Below, piece by piece: positions 9,215 to 21,626 of a stretch of 39,603 nucleotides of DNA. The translations under genes were made by a program, and so were the position numbers. Every line of letters starts with the position of its first letter. Position 1 is the first letter of the stretch. This DNA is from Chthoniobacteraceae bacterium (GTDB lineage Bacteria; Verrucomicrobiota; Verrucomicrobiia; Chthoniobacterales; Chthoniobacteraceae). Under the pieces are notes generated by a model. That model had not been told where the DNA came from. It searched no databases and saw only the letters and a program-made list of their open reading frames with translations. The stretch is from positions 1 to 39,603 of the forward strand of contig JAQTMF010000004.1 in NCBI GenBank assembly GCA_028714515.1, read 5' to 3'.

Positions 9215-12200
9215 ATGAGAACTCTCCCAATGCGGACGGGTCGCCGCTCGCTTCTCTTTTGGTTTTGGTTGTGCTGTCTGCTGCTCCTGGGCGGCGTCGC
9301 GGCGTCAGCGGACGAGGCGCGGCACCTGCGGCTCGCCGTGAACTGCGTGGAAAATGGCCGTCCCGCGCCCGAGATCCAGGATCTGATTACGGCAAGCCTT
9401 TCCAAGGAGCCGGAGGTGGAGATGATCGAACGCGCGCGGATCGAGCTTTTGCTGGGGGAGGGCGGGGCGATTCAGAATCCGGAACGCCGGATTCAACTGG
9501 GGCGTATTCTTTCGCTCGACTACTTCCTGAACTTCCGCCGGAGCGGCGAAGCAGGGAAAGGCGCGGCCACGTGGAGCGTGGAAGTGGTCAACGCGCAGAG
9601 CGGGGAACTGGTGACGGGCGGATCCGTGGTGGTGAAGGCCGATCCGGTGGAAACCTTGACGGCGCATGCGTTGACGCTGATTCACCGCGACCTCGCCGGA
9701 AAGCCCGCCGCCGGGCCGGGGGCCGCGGCGGCCCGCGTGGCCGTGCTGGATTTCGTGCCGGAGCCGAAGGGCGCGGTGGAGAAGGTCGGGCAGGCCTTGC
9801 GGCTGAGTGCGGACGTGCGTGCCTTTTTGAACAGCGGCGGGCTGACGGTGCTCGACCGCGCGCTGGCGGAGACGGTGGTGCGGGAAAACGGCTATCTTCA
9901 GGAGGGCTTTGTGGAAAACAGGACGGACCGCCAGCCATTGCTGGGGGCCGACGTCGTCGTCACCGGGAACCTCGGAACGGAGGGCGCGGAGACGCGGCTG
10001 GAGATGACGCTGCTGGGCACGCGGGAGGGCCGGGTGCTGGCAGCCAGGCACTTTGCCTACCGGCCGGACAAGGAAGGGGGCAGCCTGCCGGAGGAGGCGC
10101 GGCAATGGCTCGTCGAAACACTGCATCCGGCCCGGAGCGCGGAGCGCACGTTCGAGGAAACGATCCAGATCGAAGCGCTGGAGCCGTTCTACCAGGGGAT
10201 CGCCAAGTTCTGCGCCGGGCAATATCTCGAAGCCAGCGAGGAATTCCAGAAGGCGTATACCTCGAACGATAAGTTTGGCGACGCCATGCTCTGGGAGGCG
10301 CGGTGTTACGACGCGCTGAAGCTCAAGCCGCTGGCGGACGCCGAGCGGCGGTTCGTGAAGCTCGGGCTCCTGGGGCGCGGGACCGCCAGTTCGGGAAAGG
10401 CGTGCCCGGACGACGCCATCACATTCCTCGGGATCACCGGCGCGGGCGGGCAGGAGGAACGGGTGTTCGCCGAAACAGTGGAGATGCTGGCGATTGACCG
10501 GCTGGCCCGCGAGGGATCGCGCCTTCAGCTTGCGAGCCACCTCGCGCGGCTGCGCGATGAATACGACGTGCTCGTGGGGACGGACAACGCGCAAGGCACG
10601 CGCTGGACGGAGACGCCCAGCTTCCTTTCCAGCCGCAGTTTGCGTGGAGAGCTTGGACCGGCGAATGCCGAGGGAACGCGCGGCGTTTCGTGGTTTTTGG
10701 TGGATACGCTGACCGGCAAGACCGTGACCAAAACCAGCACGCGCTTGGGGAAAAATCCCGCCGACTGGAAGAAACGGGTCGCGCAGGGGATTGCCGATCT
10801 TCTCAAATCCGGCGAAGGGGCGGTTGCGGCCACGGATGGTCCGGCCGCCCCGATCCCGCTGGTCGCGGAGCTTGAAAAACAGCTCTCCGGCCGCAACGGA
10901 CCGGCCGCCAACAGGCCGCTTTTGCAACTGGCTCTCGCGGATCCCGACAACCGGCTGCTTGCCGGACGCGCGCTTGCCAAAGGGGCGGAAGGCCGGGCGG
11001 AGTTTGACGCAATGATGAACTTCGCGTTCCGGGATTTCCTCCTCTCAAAAATGTCCCCGCAAAATCCGAACCGTCCCTGGCTGGAATTGCAGCGTCTGGA
11101 AACCTTTCTCCCCTTTGACCAGACGGGCGCTTATCTCTCGGGCAGCAGCGTGGACGCGCGAGCTGGCTTGACCGGTTTCGTGGCGGCTCATCCCGCCGAT
11201 ATTCCGGGCTGTCTCGCCGAATATATCCTGCTCTACGATCAGCTTGGCTCCCTGGCGCCGGAGGGGCTCGCGGATCGCTTGGTGCAACTGGAAACACGGC
11301 TTGAAAGCCTCAACGGCGCGGAGGCCAATGGCCTGTCGGAACTTCGCGGAATGACCCGGGCCCTTCGGATTACGGCGCAGATCGCGACAGGAAAAGACAC
11401 CGCGCAAAAACTGCCGACGGATATCTTCGCCCAGCGGCTCCGCATCGAATTTGACCGGGACGGCAAACCGGCGATTCGCCGCAGATGGGGATGGCTGACG
11501 ATGGTATGGAGGAATATCGCGGCGGCGGCAACCAACCGGGAGGAGGAAGCCCGTGCGTCGCTCGCGGTGCTCGGCCGGGGCGACGAATTGCGGCGGATCG
11601 ATCCCCGGTGGCTTCGCGATTATCCCACTTCCTGCGGGATGATGTTTTTCGTCATCGACGGCCTGCACGAAGTGAACCACATGTTTGGGAAGCCGTTTTT
11701 TTATGAGTTCGACGCGGCGGCCGAGCGCGGGAAGTTCCGCGACATGACGGCCTATGCCCATCACAATCTGATGCGGCAACTCGATCTGGCTTCCACCCGG
11801 CACGATGTCAATTACCTGGAGCCGTGGGTGGATCAATTCGTTCAATATCTGACGGAGCCGGCCTACCTCAACACCGTCACCGACCAGGAATGGGAGACGA
11901 TGCGCCAGGAGTTGATCGTCCACATGGACGAGGCGAATGAGCGGGTGGGACGGGTGAAGTCGTTCGACTCCCACCGCTTTGCCGCGGACTGGCGGTTGAT
12001 GAGCCGCCGTCCGCCCGCCGAGGATGCGCCGGATCGCGAGACCGTCTTGGCGCGGGAACGGCCTGATCGCGTCCAGCTTCTCCAAGAGGAGCAAAGGGTG
12101 GGGGACGCGGCATGGCAAAATGCTCCCGCCACCAACCGGGCTTGGACGGACCTTGTTCACACGTGGCGTTTCGACAAGCAGTTCAACGCGCGGGAAAAAG

Positions 12201-13513
12201 CGCGGATCTATGCGCGGTATTTTCCCCGGCTCAACACGGTCTATCCGGGGCCGGACCTTTCCGCGGCGGAACTCGGCTTTTTGCACGATTTCGGCATGAC
12301 GCTTTTGCAGGGCGGGGAAATGACCGCCGCGGACGCCGTGTTCGCGCGGATGCTTGAGGGCGAGCCCAGCGATCTGAATTCCTTTGGAAGCGCCGTGGAA
12401 CTCCGGGCAAACGCCGCCCTCAACCTGGCCTGGAATTACCGGGCGGAGGGCCGGAAGGCGGAAGCCCTGGAGTGGGCCCGGCGTGCGTTGGAAATGAGCC
12501 TCCAAAGCGGGCGGCCGTTTCATGTTCTGGGGAGAATGAACTGGCGCGAAAGCCAGGCCGATCTCTCGGAGAAGGCCGACCAGGTGGGCACGAACTTGCG
12601 CGCCTACGCACTCCGTCTCATCAGCGAACTGCGCAACGAAGGGCAAACAGCGCCGTTGCCACAGCGCGTAAAAGCCGTGACCGTTCACACGCCGAGTGTT
12701 GAAAACAAGACGGTTACTTTCTACTACCGGGTGCCCGAAAAGGTGAAGCCGGGGAGCCCTGTTCTCGTCGTTTGCCCTTCCCAAAGCGAGGGGGCTCTGC
12801 ACTATTGCGCGGAAGGGCACCCCTGGGCGCAATTTGCCGACAAAGAGGGAATCGTTCTTTGTGTGCCGCAGTTTATTCCCGAGCCCCGATGGTCCGATTT
12901 TCCCGCCTTCGCGGGATTCCAGCAGGCGCAAGTATGGTCCGGCCAGGCCACCTTGGATGCCCTGGAGAAGATCCGCGCCGAGACCAAGATCGACAGCCGC
13001 CGGTTGTTGCTTTACGGCTACGGCGGCGGAGCGCAATTCGTGCAGACTTTTTCCCGGTTTGCGCCGGAGCGCTGCGTGGCGCTCTCGATGCACAGTGCCC
13101 AGAACTGGCTTTGGAAGGAAGGCGAACCGGTGCCGTATCCCCTTTCAAAGCTGAAGAATGTCCCGTGCCTCGTGACAACGGGCGCGGAGGATAACTACGG
13201 ATGCGACGAATGGAACCGCCTGGCGATCGCGATCCAGTGGACAACGATGGCGCGCGGCGAGGGCATCCCGGTGTTATGGAAGGCGTGGCCAGGGGTCGCG
13301 CACCAATTCGCTCCCGGGTTCGAGAAAATGTGCACGGCCTTTTTTGCCGACTGCCTGCATCCGGCCAACAAAAAAGCGCCGTTCATCGGAGATATCAGGA
13401 AATGGGTTTACTATCCTTCCGGCGACCCGCGCATCGAGAGCATCCCCCGGAATTTCCGGCAAGATATCCCGACCCGTGAACTTGCAACGCTCTGGGGAAC
13501 GCAGGCAGAATAA
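9215..13513 (+). CDS. Very large multidomain secreted protein: two CsgG/FlgT-like segments, TPR-like region, C-terminal alpha/beta-hydrolase/esterase-like domain
   Basis: Start MRTLPMRTGRRSLLFWFWLCCLLLL (signal/TM). N-terminal RLAVNCVENGRPAPEIQDLITASLSKEPEVEMIERARIELLLGEGG and second copy RVAVLDFVPEPKG..LNSGGLTVLDRALAETVVRENG; C-terminal LLLYGYGGGAQFVQTFSRFAPERCVALSMHSA. Confidence 0.65.
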   Translation: MRTLPMRTGRRSLLFWFWLCCLLLLGGVAASADEARHLRLAVNCVENGRPAPEIQDLITASLSKEPEVEMIERARIELLLGEGGAIQNPERRIQLGRILSLDYFLNFRRSGEAGKGAATWSVEVVNAQSGELVTGGSVVVKADPVETLTAHALTLIHRDLAGKPAAGPGAAAARVAVLDFVPEPKGAVEKVGQALRLSADVRAFLNSGGLTVLDRALAETVVRENGYLQEGFVENRTDRQPLLGADVVVTGNLGTEGAETRLEMTLLGTREGRVLAARHFAYRPDKEGGSLPEEARQWLVETLHPARSAERTFEETIQIEALEPFYQGIAKFCAGQYLEASEEFQKAYTSNDKFGDAMLWEARCYDALKLKPLADAERRFVKLGLLGRGTASSGKACPDDAITFLGITGAGGQEERVFAETVEMLAIDRLAREGSRLQLASHLARLRDEYDVLVGTDNAQGTRWTETPSFLSSRSLRGELGPANAEGTRGVSWFLVDTLTGKTVTKTSTRLGKNPADWKKRVAQGIADLLKSGEGAVAATDGPAAPIPLVAELEKQLSGRNGPAANRPLLQLALADPDNRLLAGRALAKGAEGRAEFDAMMNFAFRDFLLSKMSPQNPNRPWLELQRLETFLPFDQTGAYLSGSSVDARAGLTGFVAAHPADIPGCLAEYILLYDQLGSLAPEGLADRLVQLETRLESLNGAEANGLSELRGMTRALRITAQIATGKDTAQKLPTDIFAQRLRIEFDRDGKPAIRRRWGWLTMVWRNIAAAATNREEEARASLAVLGRGDELRRIDPRWLRDYPTSCGMMFFVIDGLHEVNHMFGKPFFYEFDAAAERGKFRDMTAYAHHNLMRQLDLASTRHDVNYLEPWVDQFVQYLTEPAYLNTVTDQEWETMRQELIVHMDEANERVGRVKSFDSHRFAADWRLMSRRPPAEDAPDRETVLARERPDRVQLLQEEQRVGDAAWQNAPATNRAWTDLVHTWRFDKQFNAREKARIYARYFPRLNTVYPGPDLSAAELGFLHDFGMTLLQGGEMTAADAVFARMLEGEPSDLNSFGSAVELRANAALNLAWNYRAEGRKAEALEWARRALEMSLQSGRPFHVLGRMNWRESQADLSEKADQVGTNLRAYALRLISELRNEGQTAPLPQRVKAVTVHTPSVENKTVTFYYRVPEKVKPGSPVLVVCPSQSEGALHYCAEGHPWAQFADKEGIVLCVPQFIPEPRWSDFPAFAGFQQAQVWSGQATLDALEKIRAETKIDSRRLLLYGYGGGAQFVQTFSRFAPERCVALSMHSAQNWLWKEGEPVPYPLSKLKNVPCLVTTGAEDNYGCDEWNRLAIAIQWTTMARGEGIPVLWKAWPGVAHQFAPGFEKMCTAFFADCLHPANKKAPFIGDIRKWVYYPSGDPRIESIPRNFRQDIPTRELATLWGTQAE

Positions 13514-13517
13514 CCCT

Positions 13518-14477
13518 ATGCGGCGTATATTGAAATTCATCCAGGCAGGTCTCGCGGCCGCCGTAATGCATCTTTGCCTTTGCGCCGCCATGGCCGCCGA
13601 CGCCGGTGCAACCTTTGAGTGGCAGGCTCCCCCGCAGGGCGATCATTGGGCGGAGTTCCGGCTGTGGGTCCCCGCCGGGTTGGCCCGCGCCAACGCGGTG
13701 ATTTCGCTCATGCCCGGCAGCAACGGCGACGGGCGCTCGATGGCCGCCGATCCCGAGTTCCAGGCCCTCGCCGAGCGCACCGGTTCGGTGTTGTTCGCCG
13801 GTTTCCTAAAAGGCACGACGGGCAGGGGATACGAAAACCCGAAGTATTGGAGCGGCACGATTTTCTTGAAGGCGCTTCGCGAACTGGGCCAGCAAGCGGG
13901 GCATCCCGAGATCGCCGACGCGCCGCTGGCAATGTGGGGGCATTCCGCCGGGGGAATGTTCAACTACAATTTCGTTTGCTGGAAGCCCGAGCGGGTCGCC
14001 GCGTTCATCGTCAACAAAGGGGCCAACTACGACGTTCCCGCCGAGGGGGCGGCCCTGGAGGTGCCGGGGCTTTGGTTCGCGGGGCAGAAGGACGAAGATT
14101 ACCGCCTCCAGGGAATCACCAATTTTTTCACCGCCGGCAGACGCCAGGGTGCGCCGTGGTGCCTCGCCTTCGAGCCGAAGGCCGGGCACGAATTGGGGCG
14201 CACGAAGGAGATGGGAATCTTTTTCCTGGAAGCCATGATGGGGCTGCGGTTGGAGCCCGCCGCGCAGACGCCGCCGAATCAACCCGCCAAGCTCCGGCCC
14301 GTGGCGGCGCACCAATGGATCGGAGGCCTTGCCCGGCACGAGGTCAGGCCATTCGATCCGCGGCTCGACGCGAACCGCATCAACTCGTGGCTGCCCGACG
14401 AACGCACCGCCAACCGTTGGCGGGCCTTTGTCACTGGCGAGCCCTTTCCCGCCGATCAAGCCGCGCCGCATCCCTAG
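13518..14477 (+). CDS. Alpha/beta hydrolase-like secreted protein
   Basis: Signal peptide; nucleophile-elbow-like LAMWGHSAGGMFNYNFVCWKPERVAAF; similar in layout to the C-terminal domain of the upstream large protein. Confidence 0.6.
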   Translation: MRRILKFIQAGLAAAVMHLCLCAAMAADAGATFEWQAPPQGDHWAEFRLWVPAGLARANAVISLMPGSNGDGRSMAADPEFQALAERTGSVLFAGFLKGTTGRGYENPKYWSGTIFLKALRELGQQAGHPEIADAPLAMWGHSAGGMFNYNFVCWKPERVAAFIVNKGANYDVPAEGAALEVPGLWFAGQKDEDYRLQGITNFFTAGRRQGAPWCLAFEPKAGHELGRTKEMGIFFLEAMMGLRLEPAAQTPPNQPAKLRPVAAHQWIGGLARHEVRPFDPRLDANRINSWLPDERTANRWRAFVTGEPFPADQAAPHP

Positions 14478-14638
14478 TGTCCTGTCAGACAAATCATTGT
14501 CATAATTCCGGCCCCTTTTCCGATTTTTCTGCGTTGCATCCTTGGGTGTTATCTTCAGATAGCACCGCTGCGGATGCGCCTTGAAAAATCGAAAAATGGA
14601 CTCGGAATTATATAAAGTATTCATCTGACAGGACACTA
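14475..14638. mobile_element. MITE-like fold-back element, 160 bp plus TA flanks
   Basis: Terminal inverted repeats GTGTCCTGTCAGA (14477-14489) / TCTGACAGGACAC (14624-14636) bounded by TA on both sides; interior is a nested palindrome (ATAATTCCG/CGGAATTAT, CGATTTTTC/GAAAAATCG, GCATCC/GGATGC, GGTGTTATCT/AGATAGCACC). No transposase. Confidence 0.75.
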
Positions 14639-14833
14639 GATCAACGGCGGGTATATTTGCGCAAAAGGCGGGAGGGGCTGCGCAAATGCGATTAGGATTC
14701 TGAAGGGAAGAAGGAGGGGGCATGATTGCGAATCATCCGCCGCATCTTGGTATTGGCTACCGTGGCGGGGATTTCATTGCCGAGTCACGCGGCTCTCCCA
14801 TGCTTTGCGCAAGAAGCATGAAACAGGAGGTAT

Positions 14834-16843
14834 ATGACGGGCAAGGGCTCCATCGTGGTGGTTGATGACACGCTGGCCTCGCTGAAGCTGCTGACGGACA
14901 CTCTTGCCGCGGAGGGCTTTGAGGTGCGTCCGGCGGATAGCGGGGCCCTGGCCCTCGCCTCGGTGGCGTCGCGTCCGCCGGAGGTCATCCTCCTGGACAT
15001 CCGCATGCCGGGCATGGATGGCTTTGAGGTTTGCCGGCGGCTGAAAGCGCGCCCGGAAAGCCGCGAGATCCCCGTTTTGTTCATTAGCGCCACGACGGAC
15101 CAGGAGGAGCGGGTGGAGGGATTGAGGCTGGGGGCCGTGGATTTTATTCCGAAGCCATTCCAACGCGAAGATCTGCTGGCGCGCGTGGGGATTCACCTGG
15201 AACTGGCCCGGCTGCGGGCGAAGCTCGAGAATATGGTGACGGAGCGGACCGCCGAGTTGCGGCTTGCCAATGAGCGGTTGCAGCACGAACTGGATCAACG
15301 CAAGTGGGCCGAGGACGCCATTCGGAGACAGGCGGAGCTGCTTGACATCGCTCACGACACCATCCTGGTGTGCGACCTCGATGGCGCGATTTCGTTTTGG
15401 AACCATGGGGCGGAGGAGATGTACGGATACACCCGGCAAGAGGCCGTTGGAAGAAACGCGCACGAGCTGCTCCAAACCGTCTTCCCGCAGCCGAAGGCCG
15501 AGATCGACGCCGCCCTGCTTCGCGACGGGCGTTGGGAGGGGGAACTCATCAACACGGCGCGGGACGGCAGACGTATCGTGGCAGCCACCCGGCAGGTCTT
15601 GCAGCGGGCGAAAAATGGCGGCCTTCCGCGCGTGATGAAGATCAGCAATGACATCACCCAGCGCAAACAGGCGGAGGAAAAGCTGAAGGCCGCCAAGGTT
15701 TCCGCGGAGCGGGCCAAGGAAGCCGCCGAGGAGGCGTCGCGCGCCAAGGACCATTTTCTGGCGATCCTTTCCCATGAACTGCGCACGCCGCTGACGCCGA
15801 TCATGGCCCTGACTTCGGCCTGGGAAGAGGATGAAAGCCTCAGCGGCGCGTTGCGCGAGGATCTCGAGACGATTCATCGCAATGTGGAATTGGAGGCTCG
15901 CCTGGTTGACGATCTGCTCGACGTGACGCGGATTGTCCACGGGAAGATTAGCCTGGAGAAAACCCCCGTCGATTTGTGCGAGATTATCCGGCGGGTCGTG
16001 GAGGTCTGCCGGGAGGATCTCCGGGTTCGCCGGATTCGTTTTGAGGTGAAGACGGAAGGGGAGCCTTATCCGATCCTGGCGGATGGCACCCGTCTCCAGC
16101 AGGTTTTTTGGAACCTGCTCAAAAATGCCCTGAAGTTTACCCCCGAGGCCGGGAGCATTGGTATCCGGTGCCGACGGGCCGGGCAGAATGTCGTGGCGGA
16201 AGTCACCGACAGCGGCAAGGGCATTGCGCCGGAGGATCTGACCCGCATTTTCAACCCTTTTGAGCAGATCGAACGCCGGGAGAGCGGCGCCTTTGGCGGT
16301 CTCGGCCTCGGCTTGACGCTGTCCAAGGCGCTGGTGGAGCTGCACGGGGGCACGATTGAAGCGAAGAGCGAGGGGCTGGGGAAGGGATCGGCCTTTTGCG
16401 TCACGCTTCCCTTGGCGGCGGAGGCCGCGCCATCCGCGCCTAGCTCCGCGCCCCCGGCAACGCCCGGGGGGCAGCGGGGCTTGCGCATTTTGCTGGTGGA
16501 AGATCACGAGGATACGGCGCGCATATTGGCCCGCTTGCTCACGCGGTACGGGCACGAAGTGCGGACGGCCGGGGATTTCCAGGAGGCTTTGGCGATGACC
16601 GGGCAATGGGCGTTTGACTTGCTGATCAGCGATCTCGGTTTGCCGGATGGCAACGGGCGGGACCTGATGCGCCACCTGCGATCCATCCGGCCGGATATTC
16701 CCGGCATCGCGATCAGCGGCTTCGGAACGGATGAGGATATCCGCCAGAGTCAGGCCGCCGGTTTTGAGGAGCACCTCATCAAACCGCTGAATACCGCGGC
16801 CCTGTGCGCGGTGATCCAGCGGATCGCCTCCAAAACGGCGTGA
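14834..16843 (+). CDS. Hybrid sensor histidine kinase (REC-PAS-HisKA-HATPase-REC)
   Basis: N-terminal receiver (VVVDD..VILLDIRMPGMDGFEV..), PAS, H-box [16 protein letters not shown]-box, C-terminal receiver (ILLVEDHEDTARIL..DLLISDLGLPDGNG). Confidence 0.9.
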   Translation: MTGKGSIVVVDDTLASLKLLTDTLAAEGFEVRPADSGALALASVASRPPEVILLDIRMPGMDGFEVCRRLKARPESREIPVLFISATTDQEERVEGLRLGAVDFIPKPFQREDLLARVGIHLELARLRAKLENMVTERTAELRLANERLQHELDQRKWAEDAIRRQAELLDIAHDTILVCDLDGAISFWNHGAEEMYGYTRQEAVGRNAHELLQTVFPQPKAEIDAALLRDGRWEGELINTARDGRRIVAATRQVLQRAKNGGLPRVMKISNDITQRKQAEEKLKAAKVSAERAKEAAEEASRAKDHFLAILSHELRTPLTPIMALTSAWEEDESLSGALREDLETIHRNVELEARLVDDLLDVTRIVHGKISLEKTPVDLCEIIRRVVEVCREDLRVRRIRFEVKTEGEPYPILADGTRLQQVFWNLLKNALKFTPEAGSIGIRCRRAGQNVVAEVTDSGKGIAPEDLTRIFNPFEQIERRESGAFGGLGLGLTLSKALVELHGGTIEAKSEGLGKGSAFCVTLPLAAEAAPSAPSSAPPATPGGQRGLRILLVEDHEDTARILARLLTRYGHEVRTAGDFQEALAMTGQWAFDLLISDLGLPDGNGRDLMRHLRSIRPDIPGIAISGFGTDEDIRQSQAAGFEEHLIKPLNTAALCAVIQRIASKTA

Positions 16844-16918
16844 CGGCAAGGCAAAGGCGCGGCCGGCCCTTCGTGCACGATTTCCCGAGTGTCTTCCGGC
16901 CTCCGTTTGCCTCCCCCA

Positions 16919-18367
16919 ATGCCCAAGTCCTCCTTTTTTCTCGCAACCCTTCTGCTTGCGGCCATCTCGGGCGCGGCCTGCGCCCAGCAAGACGGTGGCG
17001 CGCTCATCGACATGCTGGTCTGCAAGAAAATCCTTACGCCCAAGGAGGCCGAGTGCCTGCGCGCGGATCTCGCCGAAGAGAAGGAAAAATCTTCCGCCGG
17101 GAAGATCAAGCTCAGCGGGCCGGTAACGGAACTCAAGCTCTACGGCGATTTGCGGTTGCGCAATCAATACGACAACCTGGACCATCAGGAACTGGTGTGG
17201 AATGAGGCCCGCGACAGGTGGGAGAATCCCGGTCATGGCGATCAGCGCGACCGCTGGCGCGTCCGGCTGCGTTTGAATGCCGATTTCAAGCTGCAAGATC
17301 AGTGGTTTGGCGGCGTGCAGCTCCAGTCGAACCGGTCTTCCGACAGGGGCAACCAGACCTTCGATGGGGGCTTCAAAAATTACGACATCTTCATCAGCCG
17401 CGTATTCGTGGGCTGGAAGGCGGCGGATTGGCTGACGCTGGTGGCGGGCAAGCAACCCAACCCCTTTTATACCACAGACCTCTTGTGGGACCCGGATGTC
17501 AATCCCTCCGGCGTGGCGGAGGTGCTCAAAATTCACGAGCTTTTTGGCCGGGGCGGGCAGCCTCCCCGGGAGGAGCGCCCGTGGACGCTGACGTTGGCCA
17601 CGGGGCAGTTCTTTTTCGACGACAATCAGGAATTTGACCCGCCCGGGTACAACACCGACGCGTATCTCTTTGCCGAACAACTCATCTTCACCTGCAAACT
17701 CGGCAGAGACGTGAAGCTCACGCTCGCCCCGGCTTTTCTGCGCTATAACTCCGCGCAGGTGAACTTGGTGTTCAACCAGCAAGGGTTTGCCCAGATCATC
17801 AACGGCACCGCCACCGACGGGCTGCCCCCGGGCTTTGGAGAGACGCGCGATCTCTCCGTTATCGACGTTCCGGGGGATCTTTCCTTCAAGGTGTGCGGCT
17901 GGAAACTGAAGCTCCTGTGGGATGGCGCCTACAACACCGCGGGAGCGAAGCGGGTCAACGATATTTACGTTTATCCCATTCGCAACCGCGCCGGAGCCAT
18001 CGTGGATTACAACCGTGTATCCATGCATTCCGGGAAAGACGATTACGCATGGCTCGCCGGTTTCCAGTTGGGGGAAAATGAGAAAAAGGGAGACTGGACC
18101 CTTTTGGTCAACTACCGGCAAGTGGGGCTCGGGGCGATCGATCCGAACCTCAACGATTCGGACTGGATGTTGAGCCGCCTGAACATGCGGGGGTGGAAAG
18201 TCGTCATCGCCTATAATTTCACCGATGCCGTGCTCGTTCAGTTGACCGGCTATACGGGCGACAATCTGCGTAAAAACCTCATCGGAGGGCAGGCCACCAA
18301 TGGGGCGAACCTGGCCAATGCCAATTCCGTCCAGGGTTTGCAGGCCGCGCTCAACGTGAAGTTCTAA
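16919..18367 (+). CDS. Putative outer-membrane porin
   Basis: Signal peptide MPKSSFFLATLLLAAISGAACAQ, coiled N-term, beta-barrel-like segments (LKLYGDLRLRNQYDN, WRVRLRLNADFKLQDQWFGGVQLQSN), terminal aromatic/phobic strand ending LNVKF. Confidence 0.75.
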   Translation: MPKSSFFLATLLLAAISGAACAQQDGGALIDMLVCKKILTPKEAECLRADLAEEKEKSSAGKIKLSGPVTELKLYGDLRLRNQYDNLDHQELVWNEARDRWENPGHGDQRDRWRVRLRLNADFKLQDQWFGGVQLQSNRSSDRGNQTFDGGFKNYDIFISRVFVGWKAADWLTLVAGKQPNPFYTTDLLWDPDVNPSGVAEVLKIHELFGRGGQPPREERPWTLTLATGQFFFDDNQEFDPPGYNTDAYLFAEQLIFTCKLGRDVKLTLAPAFLRYNSAQVNLVFNQQGFAQIINGTATDGLPPGFGETRDLSVIDVPGDLSFKVCGWKLKLLWDGAYNTAGAKRVNDIYVYPIRNRAGAIVDYNRVSMHSGKDDYAWLAGFQLGENEKKGDWTLLVNYRQVGLGAIDPNLNDSDWMLSRLNMRGWKVVIAYNFTDAVLVQLTGYTGDNLRKNLIGGQATNGANLANANSVQGLQAALNVKF

Positions 18368-18426
18368 CGGGGCCATCCGATTACAACTGGGGCGGCGGCC
18401 GCCTGCGATGTCAGATATTGACAGAG

Positions 18427-19368
18427 ATGCGAATTCGCGAACATTCCGTTTGCCATGGCCTGGGGAGGATCCTGCCCGGCCTGGGCTGCCTCGTGGCCGG
18501 GTTGGCCGTTCTGCTCCTTTTTGCCTGCTGCAAGGACGCCAAAAAGAGCCGCTATAGCCCCGAATATGCGGCCGGTGCGAATAGTAAAGTCCCCGTCTAT
18601 CTTTTCGGGGTCGATGCCGGGTTTAACCCCCAACGCCTGACGGAGGCTTACGGCCCTCTCATCGATTATCTGAACGGGAAACTGGTGGACGCGAAGCTCC
18701 AACTGGAAGCCTCGCGCTCCTACGAATCGTTCACCGAGAAACTCTACGACCGCCATTTCCAGTTTGCCCTGGCCAACCCCTACCAGACGATCAACTCCTT
18801 CAAACACGGCTATCGGGTCTTTGGCAAAAGAGGAGAAGATGACAAGTTCCGCGGCATTATCCTGGTCCGAAAAGACAGCGGAATCCAAACGGTGGCCGAC
18901 CTGAAAGGCAAGACGATCAGTTTCCCTTCCCCCCTCTCGATGGCGGCCACGATGATGCCGCTCTACTACCTTCACACCCACGGGCTGGATGTGAACCGCG
19001 ATATCAAACGCCTCTACGTCGGTTCCCATGAATCGGCCATCATGAATGTCTACCTGGGGCGATCCGCCGCCGCCGCGGTCTGGCCTCCTCCGTGGCTGGC
19101 CTTCGTGGAGCGGAACCCGCAAATCGCCGCCGAGTTGGTCGTAAAGTGGGAAACCCCTTCGCTCATCAACAATGCGTTGCTTGTCCGCGACGACGTTCCG
19201 CAGGAAGTCGTCGACCAAGTGGCCGCGTTGCTATTCTCCCTGCACACCCATGCGGAGGGCCGGGCGCTGCTGGCGGCCTTGCCGCTGGAGCGCTTTGAAC
19301 GCGCGACCGACGCCACCTACCGGCCGGTGTACGAGTTCATGGAAAAGTACAACGCCGCCGTGCATTGA
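18427..19368 (+). CDS. PhnD-like phosphate/phosphite/phosphonate periplasmic-binding lipoprotein
   Basis: Lipobox-like [33 protein letters not shown].., [26 protein letters not shown] typical of the PhnD family. Confidence 0.8.
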   Translation: MRIREHSVCHGLGRILPGLGCLVAGLAVLLLFACCKDAKKSRYSPEYAAGANSKVPVYLFGVDAGFNPQRLTEAYGPLIDYLNGKLVDAKLQLEASRSYESFTEKLYDRHFQFALANPYQTINSFKHGYRVFGKRGEDDKFRGIILVRKDSGIQTVADLKGKTISFPSPLSMAATMMPLYYLHTHGLDVNRDIKRLYVGSHESAIMNVYLGRSAAAAVWPPPWLAFVERNPQIAAELVVKWETPSLINNALLVRDDVPQEVVDQVAALLFSLHTHAEGRALLAALPLERFERATDATYRPVYEFMEKYNAAVH

Positions 19369-19385
19369 GGAAAGACGAGGCCTCC

Positions 19386-21611
<2,226 letters not shown>

Positions 21612-21626
<15 letters not shown>

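Noticed and set aside
14774-18376. 1200-aa ORF on - strand
   Set aside because: Antisense to two clear genes (hybrid kinase and porin); R/G/P-rich shadow translation typical of high-GC DNA.
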